64,000 nucleotides of DNA from the NCBI RefSeq assembly GCF_004362515.1, contig NZ_SNXU01000001.1, forward strand, positions 5,952,001 through 6,016,000. The letters run 5' to 3'. The translations under genes and the position numbers were made by a program. Numbering within the stretch: the stretch's first letter is position 1; the number at the start of each line of letters is the position of its first letter. Shown here piece after piece: positions 16,363-25,010 of the stretch. Below the pieces are notes generated by a model that saw only the letters and a list, made by a program, of their open reading frames with translations, was not told the DNA's origin and made no database searches. The stretch is from Actinokineospora alba (lineage in GTDB: Bacteria; Actinomycetota; Actinomycetes; Mycobacteriales; Pseudonocardiaceae).

Positions 16363-17337
16363 TCAGGTTTCCGCCAGGTGATGATCCATCAGCCGCAAGG
16401 CCGCCACGGCCTGCGCGCGCAGTTCCCGGGCGAGCTCAGCCGGGCGCTCCACCGTGACCTCGCCGCCCAGGCCCAACAGCAGCCGCACCATCCACGAGGT
16501 GTCGGCGTAGCGCATCGTGACCCGCAGCCTGCCGCCGTCGAGTTCCTCGACGTCCTCCACCGGGTAATACTCCGACACCCAGCGCGCGTCCGGTTCCAGC
16601 ACCAGACGGGCGACCGACTGGTCGGGGGCCGGGCGGAACAGGCCGGTGGAGACGTCGGTCGGCCGCGCGTACGGCGGCGGAGCGGCGGGCTCGTCCAGGA
16701 CCTCGACCTCGTCGATGCGGTCGAGCCGGAACAGCCGGACCGCCTCGGCCCGCCTGCACCAGGCCTCCAGGTAGCCGCGACCCTCGACGATCAGCACCCG
16801 CATCGGGTCGACCGTCCGCTCGGAGATCTCGTCCTTGGAGGCGGTGTAGTAGGTCATCCGCAGGGCCCGACCCGCCTTGAGGGCGGACTGGACCGTCTCG
16901 CGGACCTTGACCGTCTCGGCGGCCTCCCGCACGCCGAGTCCGACCGCCACACCGGCGGGCTGTGCCTGGCCCGCGGCCATCTCGATCTTGGCGACGGTCC
17001 GCCGGATCGCGTCCGCGTCGGCCACACCGGGGGTGTCGGCCAGCGCGCGCAGGGCGACCAGCAGGGCGGTCGCTTCGGCGCCGGTGAGCCGCAGCGGCCT
17101 GCTCATGCCCGCGTCGAAGGTGACGGTGACGGTGTCCTCGTCGAACGAGATGTCGATCAGGTCGCCGGGGCCGTAGCCGGGCAGCCCGCACATCCAGAGC
17201 AGCTCCAAGTCCTTGCGCAGCTGCTTCGGCGTCACGTCGAAGTCGGCGGCGGCCTCGTCGATCGGGATGCCAGGCCGCGCGATCAGATACGGAACCAGCG
17301 CCAGCAGCCGCGGCAGCCGGTCTTGCGAAGCCGTCAC
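16363..17337 (-). CDS. pafC: Transcriptional regulator PafC (WYL domain)
   Basis: 324 residues. An N-terminal winged helix (LLALVPYLIARPGIPIDEAA, then VTPKQLRKDLELLWMCGLPG) is followed by a WYL domain (about residues 145-240: LRMTYYTASKDE, GYLEAWCRRAEAVRLFRLDR) and a C-terminal WCX region. In mycobacteria PafB and PafC act together as a heterodimeric activator of the RecA-independent DNA-damage response. The ATG at 17337 overlaps the pafB stop (ATGA), matching the need for equal amounts. Confidence 0.92.
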   Translation of the reverse strand: MTASQDRLPRLLALVPYLIARPGIPIDEAAADFDVTPKQLRKDLELLWMCGLPGYGPGDLIDISFDEDTVTVTFDAGMSRPLRLTGAEATALLVALRALADTPGVADADAIRRTVAKIEMAAGQAQPAGVAVGLGVREAAETVKVRETVQSALKAGRALRMTYYTASKDEISERTVDPMRVLIVEGRGYLEAWCRRAEAVRLFRLDRIDEVEVLDEPAAPPPYARPTDVSTGLFRPAPDQSVARLVLEPDARWVSEYYPVEDVEELDGGRLRVTMRYADTSWMVRLLLGLGGEVTVERPAELARELRAQAVAALRLMDHHLAET

Positions 17338-18311
17338 AGCACGTCCCCCTCGGCGACAGCGACCAGGCGCTCCCGCACCGACTTGGCCAGCACCTCGGGC
17401 TCGAGCACGAGGACGTCGGCGCCGTATCCGGCGAGCCAGCCCGCGGCCGTGTCGGGCCAGCGCAGTTCGAGTTCCAGGACGTCTCCGGCGGTCCCGCGGA
17501 TGTCGCGCTCGCCCACGACCTTCGCCCGGCGGCGCACCCCGGCGGCGCGACCGGAGGCCGCCCAGACCCGCACGGTGGACACCGAGGAGACCTCGCCGCC
17601 GGTGGTGGCGACGAACTGCATCAGGTCGACGTTCTCGGGCCTGCGCACCTGCCCGGGCTTGCCGATCTTGCGCACCTCGCCGACGATCCGGGAGAGCCGG
17701 AAGCAGCGGGGCGCGTTCCGGTCGCGGTCATGACCGACGACGTACCAGCGTCCACGCCACGAGACCACGCCCCAGGGTTCCAGGGTCCGCTCGCGCAGTT
17801 CGGCGGGCGAGGGCCTGCGGTAGTCGAAGGACACGACCTGCCCGGCCTGCACCGCCGCGAGCAGCGGGGTGAACGCGGGCTCGGAGGTGCGGACCTTCGA
17901 CTCGACGATCGCGGGCGCGGCCTGGTCGACGTCGACCCCGGCGGCGCGCAGCTTGAGGAGGGCGCCGTGGGCGGCGCCGGTCAGTTCGGGGGAATCCCAG
18001 AGCCGCACGGCGAGCGCCACCGCGGCGGCCTCGTCGGGCTCGAGGTCGATCTCGCCCAGCTCGTAGTCCCGCCGCGCGATCCGGTAGCCGTCCACGGTGT
18101 CGAACACCGAGTTCCGGCCCACCTCCAGCGGGATCCCCAGGTCTCGCAACTCCGTCTTGTCCCGCTCGAAAGTGCGGAAGAACGCGTCGTCGGAAGGTGC
18201 GTCGGCGTAGCCGGGGACGATCCCCCGGATCCGCTCGGCGCTGAGGTACTGGCGGGTCGAGAGCAGGCACAGCACCAGGTTGACCAGTCGTTCGGCGCGT
18301 GCAACAGACAC
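17334..18311 (-). CDS. pafB: Transcriptional regulator PafB (WYL domain)
   Basis: 325 residues. An N-terminal HTH (VNLVLCLLSTRQYLSAERIR) is followed by a WYL domain with VVSFDYRRPSPAELRERTLE and GRWYVVGHDRDRNAPRCFRL, then the WCX extension. It partners PafC in DNA-damage gene activation; homologues are known to sense single-stranded nucleic acid through the WYL domain. It is the first gene of the minus-strand run toward helY. Unlike in M. tuberculosis, it is separated from pafA by five genes here. Confidence 0.92.
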   Translation of the reverse strand: MSVARAERLVNLVLCLLSTRQYLSAERIRGIVPGYADAPSDDAFFRTFERDKTELRDLGIPLEVGRNSVFDTVDGYRIARRDYELGEIDLEPDEAAAVALAVRLWDSPELTGAAHGALLKLRAAGVDVDQAAPAIVESKVRTSEPAFTPLLAAVQAGQVVSFDYRRPSPAELRERTLEPWGVVSWRGRWYVVGHDRDRNAPRCFRLSRIVGEVRKIGKPGQVRRPENVDLMQFVATTGGEVSSVSTVRVWAASGRAAGVRRRAKVVGERDIRGTAGDVLELELRWPDTAAGWLAGYGADVLVLEPEVLAKSVRERLVAVAEGDVL

Positions 18312-18458
18312 CCGCGCACCATAACGCGCCCACGGCCAGCGGGTTCACCCAACACACCGAACAGACGTGCGATCGGCTCTGCTACCACTCCCCCGAACGC
18401 CACACGGTCCTCTGCTCCCCCAGCAGCCCCAGTGAACTGGATCACAAGAGGGCTCGGA

Positions 18459-18487
18459 TCGTCACGCCGCGCCAGGGCTGTGCCGTC
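18459..18487 (+). promoter_or_regulatory. Candidate ECF41-type promoter
   Basis: GTCAC at 18461-18465 and CGTC at 18484-18487 are separated by 18 nt. This fits the known ECF41 target pattern (TGTCAC-type -35, CGTC -10). The start codon lies 31 bp beyond the -10, and an AAAGGA ribosome site lies between. The downstream sigma factor would therefore control its own operon. Position and match are seen; function is inferred. Confidence 0.5.
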
Positions 18488-18518
18488 TTTGCGGCGAGAC
18501 CTCGAGAAAGGACTGCCC

Positions 18519-18959
18519 ATGCAGCGCATCCAGTTGGACAAGCTCGCCCCCGAAGCTCACCGCAAGGTCGTGGACCTGTTCCTCTACAGCCAGGCGAACA
18601 TCGAGACCCCACTGCTCAACCTGATCATGCTGCGGGCCTCGGTCGTCAACGGCTGCGCCTACTGCGTCGACATGCACACCCGGGACGCGCTCAAGGCCGG
18701 TGAGTCGGCGCAGCGGTTGTTCGCGGTGTCGGTGTGGAGTGAGTCGCCGTTCTTCAGCATGCAGGAGCGGGCCGCGCTCGCCCTGACCGACGCGGTGACG
18801 CTCATCGGGCAGGATGGCGTGCCGGATGACGTGTGGGACGGCGCGCGGGCGATCTGGTCGGAGAAGGAGGTGGCGGATCTCGTGATGGCGATCATCATGA
18901 TCAACGCCTTCAACCGGATCGCGGCGAGCACCCGCAAGACGCCGGTCCTCGCCGACTGA
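18519..18959 (+). CDS. Carboxymuconolactone decarboxylase / AhpD-like protein
   Basis: 146 residues from the ATG at 18519, preceded by AAAGGA. The AhpD/CMD core is present with the redox motif NGCAYCVDMH (CxxCxxxH, cysteines near residues 45 and 48), which in AhpD carries out peroxidase or disulfide chemistry. The gene stands 10 bp upstream of an ECF41 sigma gene. ECF41 sigma factors are defined by adjacent carboxymuconolactone decarboxylase, oxidoreductase or epimerase genes, which are their main targets. The physiological substrate is not known. Confidence 0.88.
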   Translation: MQRIQLDKLAPEAHRKVVDLFLYSQANIETPLLNLIMLRASVVNGCAYCVDMHTRDALKAGESAQRLFAVSVWSESPFFSMQERAALALTDAVTLIGQDGVPDDVWDGARAIWSEKEVADLVMAIIMINAFNRIAASTRKTPVLAD

Positions 18960-18969
18960 CAGGACACGT

Positions 18970-19836
18970 GTGACCACTTCGCTCGACACCGAGTTCGAGC
19001 GGCACCGGTCGGTGCTGCTCGGCATCTCCTACCGCATGCTCGGCTCGTTCGCCGACGCCGAGGATGTCGTTCAGGACGCGTGGATCCGCTGGGCGGGAGT
19101 GGACCACGACACGGTCTCCGACCCCCGGCGGTTCCTGATCACCATCGTGTCCCGGCTCGCGATCGACCGGATGCGCCTGGCACACCGCAAGCGGGAGACC
19201 TACGTCGGCCCCTGGCTGCCCGAGCCGGTCCGCACCGACCGCGAGGAACTCGGTCCGGCGGACACCGCCCAGCAGCGCGACACCCTGTCGGTCGCGACGC
19301 TGCGGCTGATGGAGCGGCTCTCGGCGCCGGAACGCGCGGTGTTCGTGCTGCGCGAGGCTTTCGAGCTGCCGTACGACGAGATCGGCGAAGTCCTGAGCCT
19401 GACCGCCGCCAACGCGCGCCAGCTGCACCGGCGCGCGGGCGCGCGGCTCACCGCCGACCGCGAGCGGTTCGCCACCGATCCGGGCGACCACCGCGACCTG
19501 GTCGACCGGTTCATCGAGGCCGCCCGCACGGGCGACCGGAACGCCCTGCAGGCGCTCTTCGCCCAGGACGTGACGATGTGGACCGACGGTGGCGGCAAGT
19601 CCCGCGCCGCGCTGCGCCCGGTGCGCGACGCCGACCGGGTCGCGCGCTTCCTCATGGGAGTGCTGGGCAAGTACGACGAGATCGACCTGACGGTCATCGA
19701 GGTCAACGGTCTGGCGGCGATGGTGCTGGTCCTCGGCGAGTACCGCCAGATCATCTCCCTGGAGATCTCCGACGGCCTGGTCACCGGCGTGCAGATGGTG
19801 AGCAACCCGGACAAGCTCACCCGCGCGCTCAGCTGA
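18970..19836 (+). CDS. ECF41-family RNA polymerase sigma factor
   Basis: 288 residues from a GTG at 18970. Sigma region 2 spans about residues 10-75 (LLGISYRMLGSFADAEDVVQ, DAWIRW) and region 4 about 115-165 (LSAPERAVFVLREAFELPYD). A SnoaL/NTF2-like C-terminal extension carries the ECF41 hallmarks DGGGK (in MWTDGGGKSR) and NPDKL at the end. No anti-sigma gene is adjacent: in this group the extension itself contacts core and modulates activity. It is co-transcribed with the AhpD-like gene. The last 8 bp overlap the convergent membrane-protein gene. Confidence 0.92.
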   Translation: MTTSLDTEFERHRSVLLGISYRMLGSFADAEDVVQDAWIRWAGVDHDTVSDPRRFLITIVSRLAIDRMRLAHRKRETYVGPWLPEPVRTDREELGPADTAQQRDTLSVATLRLMERLSAPERAVFVLREAFELPYDEIGEVLSLTAANARQLHRRAGARLTADRERFATDPGDHRDLVDRFIEAARTGDRNALQALFAQDVTMWTDGGGKSRAALRPVRDADRVARFLMGVLGKYDEIDLTVIEVNGLAAMVLVLGEYRQIISLEISDGLVTGVQMVSNPDKLTRALS

Positions 19837-20521
19837 TGACGCGCCCGTTGTTGCGGAACAGCGGGTTGCGCCGGAACGAGAGCAGCGCGTAGCCGCACAG
19901 CACGAAGAACCCCGCCGCGCCGCCGTACGCGAGCAGGCGCAGCCCGCCGGACATCGGCGACGTGGTCGCGGTGAGCACGACCGACAGCACCGTGGTGCCC
20001 AGACCCGTGCCGCACAGCAGTCCGGTGGCCAGGTGGTAGGCGGGCCGGGAGTGCAGGTTCATCTTCCAGCGGTTGCGGCCGCGGACCCAGCTCTCCCAGT
20101 GCAGCACGTCGGCCGGTGGCAGGTCCGACTCGCCCGCCACGGCGTCCGGCGCGCGCAGCTGGGCGTTGATCTTCTTCTCCAGGTCCCACAGGAACCACCT
20201 GGCCCGGCCCAGGCGCTGCACCTCGCCCCACCAGACGAACCAGACGAAGACCAGGAGCAGCGGAGCGAGGCTGAGGATTCCGGTGCGCAGCGCGAGGTTC
20301 TGCCAGCTGGCCAGCAGCCCGGTGTAGATCACCGCGATCGCGGCCAGCCCGTAGCTCATGACCGTCTGCTGGGTGGTCACGGCGGCGACCAGCTCGGCGC
20401 GGATCGAGTTGTACTCGTGCTGCATGAAGACCAGCCGTGCCTGGTCCCGCTGCGCGGCCAGGTCGGGCGCGGGCGGCGGCAGCGATGGCATGGCGGGTCT
20501 GCGTGGTCGCCAGAACGTCAT
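19829..20521 (-). CDS. Four-helix membrane protein of unknown function
   Basis: 230 residues. A basic N-terminus is followed by a helix with RLVFMQHEYNSIRAELVAAV, two transmembrane helices (LAAIAVIYTGLLASW; LSLAPLLLVFVWFVWW), a cytoplasmic loop of about 70 residues (WFLWDLEKKINAQL), and two more helices (ATGLLCGTGLGTTVLSVVL; LAYGGAAGFFVLCGYALL). No family is recognised by eye. It is last in the pafA-GNAT run, 52 bp downstream of the acetyltransferase gene. Confidence 0.65.
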   Translation of the reverse strand: MTFWRPRRPAMPSLPPPAPDLAAQRDQARLVFMQHEYNSIRAELVAAVTTQQTVMSYGLAAIAVIYTGLLASWQNLALRTGILSLAPLLLVFVWFVWWGEVQRLGRARWFLWDLEKKINAQLRAPDAVAGESDLPPADVLHWESWVRGRNRWKMNLHSRPAYHLATGLLCGTGLGTTVLSVVLTATTSPMSGGLRLLAYGGAAGFFVLCGYALLSFRRNPLFRNNGRVIS

Positions 20522-20573
20522 GTGGGCTCACCGGCTGTCCCCATGCGATCAACGCTACGGATTCAGCGGCTGG

Positions 20574-21155
20574 TCATGGCCCGTTTTGGTGAAATTCGTC
20601 CCGGGTGATCCGCCACCGGACGTCCACCCCGTCCTCCCCCGACGTGATCGGCTCCTGGGGCGGCGAGGTGCGGGCGATCTCGGTGAACCCCAGCTTGCGC
20701 GGGATGGCTCCGCTGAGGGTGTTGGCCGTGTCGTGGACGATGTCGACGAACTCGATCCCGGGCAGCTCGAACGCGGCCTTGACCAGCAGGGACGTCGACT
20801 CGGTCGCGGCGCCGAGGCCGACGTAGGCCGGGTGCAGCCAGTAGCCGATCTCCAGGCCGCCCTCGCCGACCCGCGGCATCAGGCTGACCCGACCGGCGAT
20901 CTCGCCGCCCACGGTGATGGCGTAGGTGAAGTCGGTGCCCGCCTCCCACTTCGCGTCCGTCTCGGCGATGTGCGCGCGCACGTCGTCGGGGTCGAACTCG
21001 CCCGCCGCCCAGGCCATCCACGGCCGCAGGTGGGGTATCGCCTCCTCCACGACGCGCACCATGTCCTCGACCTCGTCGGGTCGCAGGCGGCGCAGGACGA
21101 CGATGTCACCGGTGAGCGTGGGCGAAGGGCGGATCATGCCGGAATCGTCCGACAC
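20574..21155 (-). CDS. GNAT acetyltransferase, RimJ/RimL type
   Basis: 193 residues from a GTG at 21155, chosen because GGAGGG lies 6 nt upstream; an ATG six codons in (21137) lacks such a site. The fold follows RimJ/RimL: an N-terminal LRRLRPDEVEDMVRVVEEAI, a core strand FTYAITVGGEIAGRVSLMP, and the acetyl-CoA region EIGYWLHPAYVGLGAATEST. These enzymes N-acetylate protein N-termini or small amines. It begins 23 bp after the pafA stop and is probably co-transcribed with it. Confidence 0.85.
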   Translation of the reverse strand: MSDDSGMIRPSPTLTGDIVVLRRLRPDEVEDMVRVVEEAIPHLRPWMAWAAGEFDPDDVRAHIAETDAKWEAGTDFTYAITVGGEIAGRVSLMPRVGEGGLEIGYWLHPAYVGLGAATESTSLLVKAAFELPGIEFVDIVHDTANTLSGAIPRKLGFTEIARTSPPQEPITSGEDGVDVRWRITRDEFHQNGP

Positions 21156-21178
21156 GACCCGCCCTCCGGCCAACCGAC

Positions 21179-22537
21179 TTACAGCGAGGCGATCAGCCGT
21201 TCCACGCGCTCGTCGACCGCGCGGAACGGGTCTTTGCACAGCACGGTGCGCTGCGCCTGGTCGTTGAGCTTGAGGTGCACCCAGTCGACGGTGAAGTCGC
21301 GTCCGGCCTGCTGGGCGGCGGCGATGAAGTCGCCGCGCAGCTTGGCGCGCGTGGTCTGCGGCGGGGTGTCCTTGGCGGCCTCGATCTCGCCGTCGTCGGT
21401 CACCCTGGCCACCAGGTCCTTGCGCTGCAGCAGGTCGAAGATGCCCCGGCCGCGGCGGATGTCGTGGTAGGCCAGGTCGAGCTGGGCGATGCGGGCGCTG
21501 GACAGGTCGAGGTTGTGCTTGGCCTGGTAGCGCTCGATGAGCCGGTGCTTGATCGCCCAGTCGATCTCGCGGTCGATCCGGCTGAGGTCCTGGGCCTCGA
21601 CGGCGTCGAGCACCTTGCCCCACATGTCGACCACGCGCTGCGCCAGCGGGTCCGGCGAGCGGCGGGCGACGTGCTCGACCGCCTTGGAGTAGTACTCGCG
21701 CTGGATGTCGAGCGCGGAGGCCTCCCGGCCGCCCGCGAGCCGGACCAGCCTGGTGCCGGTGAGGTCGTGGCTGATCTCGCGGATGGCGCGGATCGGGTTG
21801 TCGAGGCTGAAGTCCCGGAACTGGACGCCGTCCTCGATCATCTCCAGCACCAGGTTGGCGGTGCCGACCTTGAGCAGCGTGGTGGACTCGGACATGTTCG
21901 AGTCGCCGACGATGACGTGCAGGCGCCGGTAGCGCTCGGCGTCGGCGTGCGGCTCGTCGCGGGTGTTGATGATCGGGCGGGACCTGGTCGTGGCGCTGGA
22001 GACGCCCTCCCAGATGTGCTCGGCGCGCTGCGAGAGGCAGTACACCGCGCCGCGCGGGGTCTGCAGGACCTTGCCCGCGCCGCAGATCAGCTGGCGGGTG
22101 ACGAGGAACGGCAGCAGCACGTCGGCGATCCGGGAGAACTCGCCCGCCCTGGTGACCAGGAAGTTCTCGTGGCAGCCGTAGGAGTTGCCCGCGGAGTCGG
22201 TGTTGTTCTTGAACAGGAAGATGTCGCCGCCGATGCCCTCATCGGCGAGGCGGCGTTCGGCGTCGACGAGCAGGTCCTCCAGGATCCGCTCGCCTGCCTT
22301 GTCGTGGGTGACCAGTTGGACCAGGTCGTCGCACTCCGCCGTGGCGTACTCGGGGTGCGATCCGACATCCAGGTAGAGGCGTGACCCATTGCGCAGGAAG
22401 ACGTTCGAGGAACGGCCCCACGACACCACGCGCCGAAACAAGTACCGCGCGACCTCGTCCGGCGACAGCCTGCGCTGTCCGTGGAACGTACAGGTCACGC
22501 CGAATTCGGTCTCGATTCCGAAGATCCGCCGCTGCAT
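21179..22537 (-). CDS. pafA: Pup-protein ligase PafA
   Basis: 452 residues, the usual length. It starts MQRRIFGIETEFGVTC, where the glutamate of GIETEFG belongs to the Mg-ATP site of this glutamine-synthetase-like family. Further conserved blocks are RLYLDVGSHPEYATAE, FLFKNNTDSAGNSYGCHENF, IINTRDEPHAD and RLHVIVGDSNMSE. It phosphorylates the C-terminal glutamate of Pup and joins it to substrate lysines for proteasomal degradation. It is more than 7 kb from prcA here, with a subtilase, LysR, MOSC and PAP2-DAGK gene in between. Confidence 0.96.
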   Translation of the reverse strand: MQRRIFGIETEFGVTCTFHGQRRLSPDEVARYLFRRVVSWGRSSNVFLRNGSRLYLDVGSHPEYATAECDDLVQLVTHDKAGERILEDLLVDAERRLADEGIGGDIFLFKNNTDSAGNSYGCHENFLVTRAGEFSRIADVLLPFLVTRQLICGAGKVLQTPRGAVYCLSQRAEHIWEGVSSATTRSRPIINTRDEPHADAERYRRLHVIVGDSNMSESTTLLKVGTANLVLEMIEDGVQFRDFSLDNPIRAIREISHDLTGTRLVRLAGGREASALDIQREYYSKAVEHVARRSPDPLAQRVVDMWGKVLDAVEAQDLSRIDREIDWAIKHRLIERYQAKHNLDLSSARIAQLDLAYHDIRRGRGIFDLLQRKDLVARVTDDGEIEAAKDTPPQTTRAKLRGDFIAAAQQAGRDFTVDWVHLKLNDQAQRTVLCKDPFRAVDERVERLIASL

Positions 22538-22684
22538 CCCCTAAGCCTAGGCGCAAAGACCGACAAGGACCGAGCGCCGTTCGGGGAAGGTCCACAAATT
22601 GTGTCGTCCGACTTCGGTCACCGAGTGTTCACCTGAGACGGACTGTCAAGCGGAGCACTGCGCCGTCCTGTTGAATCATCGATC

Positions 22685-24172
22685 ATGTTGGGACGAATCC
22701 GCCGCCACTCGCTTCGCCAGGTCAACGAGGGCGACCAGGCGCTGGTCAGGCAGGTCGCGGCGCTGCCGCACACGCGGGCGGACCTTGGTCTCAAGCGGCT
22801 GTCCACCGCGGCCGACCACGGCAAGCTCTGGTTCTTGATCGCGGCGATCCTGGCCTCGGGCAAGGGCCAGACGCGGCGGGCGGCGGTGCGCGGGGTCGGG
22901 TCCATCGCGGTCGCCAGCCTGTCGGCGAACCTGGTCGCCAAGAACCTCTTCCCGCGCAGGCGGCCCGCCGCGGAGCTGCTGCCGCTGTACCGGCGGTTCG
23001 AGAAGCGGCCGACCAGCTCGTCGTTCCCGTCCGGGCACGCGGCCTCAGCGGTCGCGTTCACCACGGCGGTCGCGATGGAGAGCCCGCGCACGGCCATGGC
23101 GCTGGCGCCGCTGGCGGGCGCGGTGGCGTACTCGCGGGTGCACACCGGGGTGCACTGGCCCAGCGACATCGCCGCGGGCGCGGCGATCGGCGTCGGCGCG
23201 GCCTACGCGGTGCGGCACTGGTGGCCGGTGTCGGTGCAGGGGCCCGCGCACACCGCCCACGAGGCCAAGGTGGAGCCGCTGGTGGACGGCGAAGGGCTGC
23301 TGGTGCTGGTCAACCCGCACTCGGGGCTCGGCGAGGACCCGACCGAAGAGCTGCGCCTGCGTTGGCCGAAGGCGACGGTGGTCAACCCGGTCGCGGGCAC
23401 CGATCTCATCGAGGACCTCTCCGACCAGGTCAAGAAGTCCACCGAGGAGATCCACGCGCTGGGCGTGGCGGGCGGTGACGGCACGGTCGCTGCGGTCGCC
23501 GCGGTCGCCGCCGAGTTCGGCCTGCCGCTGGTGCTGATCCCCTCGGGCACGCTGAACCACTTCGCCCGCGACATCGGCGTGGAGACCGCGGACGACGCCG
23601 GGGAGGCGGTCCGCGAGGGTCGCGGCGTCGAGATCGACCTCGCCGGTGTCAAGATCATCGAACGCGGCGGCGGCGAGCGGCACCGGTGGTTCGTCAACAC
23701 CGCGAGTGTCGGCGGCTACCCGGAGATGGTGCGGGCCCGGGAGCAGCTCGAAGCCAAGGGCTGGCCGAAGTGGCCCGCGGGCGCGGTGGCGATGGTCCGC
23801 ACGCTGCGGCACGCGCAGCCGATCCGGATGGCGCTCGACGGACGGCCGCACCTGGTGTGGTGGCTGTTCGTGGGCAACGGGACGTACGACCCGAAGGGCT
23901 TCGCGCCGACCCGGCGGCCCGCGCTGGACACCGGCCTGCTCGACGTCCGGTACCTGCGGGCCGACGTGCCGTTCTCCCGCGCGCGGTTCGTGCTCGCGAT
24001 GCTGACCCGGACCCTGCACGCCAGCCACGTCTACCGCGAGCGCGACGTGCCGCAGCTGCGCGTCGACCTGCTCGACGGGCACCGCCGGGTCGCCACCGAC
24101 GGCGAGGTCGGCCCGCTGGCGAACCGGTTCGAATTCGAATCACGCCCCCGGGCGCTGTGCGTCTACCGGTAG
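22685..24172 (+). CDS. Fusion of PAP2 phosphatase and diacylglycerol-kinase domains
   Basis: 495 residues. The N-terminal PAP2 domain (about 1-185) has the three phosphatase motifs: KNLFPRRRPA, SSFPSGHAAS and SRVHTGVHWPSD. The C-terminal DAGK domain (about 200-495) has LLVLVNPHSG, GVAGGDGTVAAVAAV and LIPSGTLNHFARDIG. Removing and adding phosphate on a lipid (phosphatidic acid/diacylglycerol or polyprenyl phosphate) by one polypeptide is the implied chemistry. The direction of flux is unknown. Such fusions are known in actinobacteria. It sits divergent from pafA. Confidence 0.88.
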   Translation: MLGRIRRHSLRQVNEGDQALVRQVAALPHTRADLGLKRLSTAADHGKLWFLIAAILASGKGQTRRAAVRGVGSIAVASLSANLVAKNLFPRRRPAAELLPLYRRFEKRPTSSSFPSGHAASAVAFTTAVAMESPRTAMALAPLAGAVAYSRVHTGVHWPSDIAAGAAIGVGAAYAVRHWWPVSVQGPAHTAHEAKVEPLVDGEGLLVLVNPHSGLGEDPTEELRLRWPKATVVNPVAGTDLIEDLSDQVKKSTEEIHALGVAGGDGTVAAVAAVAAEFGLPLVLIPSGTLNHFARDIGVETADDAGEAVREGRGVEIDLAGVKIIERGGGERHRWFVNTASVGGYPEMVRAREQLEAKGWPKWPAGAVAMVRTLRHAQPIRMALDGRPHLVWWLFVGNGTYDPKGFAPTRRPALDTGLLDVRYLRADVPFSRARFVLAMLTRTLHASHVYRERDVPQLRVDLLDGHRRVATDGEVGPLANRFEFESRPRALCVYR

Positions 24173-24182
24173 CGTCGCCCCC

Positions 24183-25010
24183 GTGGCGATCGTGACCGAG
24201 CTGAAGTGCTTCCCGATCAAGGGGTGCGCGGGCGTCGCACTCGCGGACGCGCTGATGACGCCCGCGGGCCTGGCGCATGACCGGACGTTCATGGTCATCG
24301 GCAAGGACGGCGTCTTCCGCAGCCAGCGCCGCTCCCCCAGGCTGGCGGTGGTCCAGCCGTCGGTGACCGCGGCGGGCGACCGGATCACGCTCCGGGCCAC
24401 CGGCTTCACCGCGCTCGACGTCGAGGTCGACCTGACCCGCGCGCGGCGCGACGTGACCATGTTCGGCGACCCGTACCGGGGGATCGATCTCGGCGGCGAG
24501 GCCGCGGGCTGGCTCAGCGAGGTCCTGGGTGAGCCGGCGCGCCTGGTGCGGGTGCCGCCGGAGCACGACCGGGTGACCGACGGGCAGGTCCCGGGCACCT
24601 CGGGCTACGCCGACAGCTCCGCCGTGCACGTGCTCAGCCGCTCCACGCTGGCCGAGCTGAACACCCGGTTGGTGGTGGCGGGCGCCGACCCGGTGCCGCC
24701 CGACCGCTTCCGGGCGAACGTCGTCGTCGACGGCTGGGCGGAGCCGTCCACCGAGGACCGGCTGCGTCGGGTGCGGATCGGCGACTGCGACCTCGGCTAC
24801 ACCAAGCTCGCGATCCGCTGCGTGGTCACCACGGTGGACCAGGAGGCGGGGGTCAAGACCGGCCTGGAGCCGCTGCGCACCCTCGCCGGATACCGCCGAG
24901 CGGCTGCGGGCGGCGTCGCCTTCGGCGCGAAGTTCTCCGTCCTGCGCGCCGGCAAGCTCTCCGTCGGCGACGCACTGACCGTGGACGCCTGGGGCGAGTC
25001 GGAGTTCTAG
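24183..25010 (+). CDS. MOSC-domain protein (YcbX/MOCO sulfurase-like)
   Basis: 275 residues from a GTG 10 bp after the PAP2-DAGK gene. The N-terminal MOSC_N beta barrel (about 1-105) contains IKGCAGVALADALMTPAGLAHDRTF. The MOSC domain has RFRANVVVDGW and the conserved cysteine in LAIRCVVTTVDQEAG near residue 219. Relatives transfer sulfur to, or bind, molybdenum cofactor and reduce N-hydroxylated compounds. No molybdoenzyme gene is near. The last 4 bp overlap the convergent LysR gene. Confidence 0.85.
   Translation: MAIVTELKCFPIKGCAGVALADALMTPAGLAHDRTFMVIGKDGVFRSQRRSPRLAVVQPSVTAAGDRITLRATGFTALDVEVDLTRARRDVTMFGDPYRGIDLGGEAAGWLSEVLGEPARLVRVPPEHDRVTDGQVPGTSGYADSSAVHVLSRSTLAELNTRLVVAGADPVPPDRFRANVVVDGWAEPSTEDRLRRVRIGDCDLGYTKLAIRCVVTTVDQEAGVKTGLEPLRTLAGYRRAAAGGVAFGAKFSVLRAGKLSVGDALTVDAWGESEF

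Noticed and set aside
22538..22684. tRNA gene in the pafA/PAP2 intergenic region
   Set aside because: Searched by eye for a TPsiC-like GTTCGA and cloverleaf arms; none fit. I found no tRNA or rRNA gene anywhere in the window.
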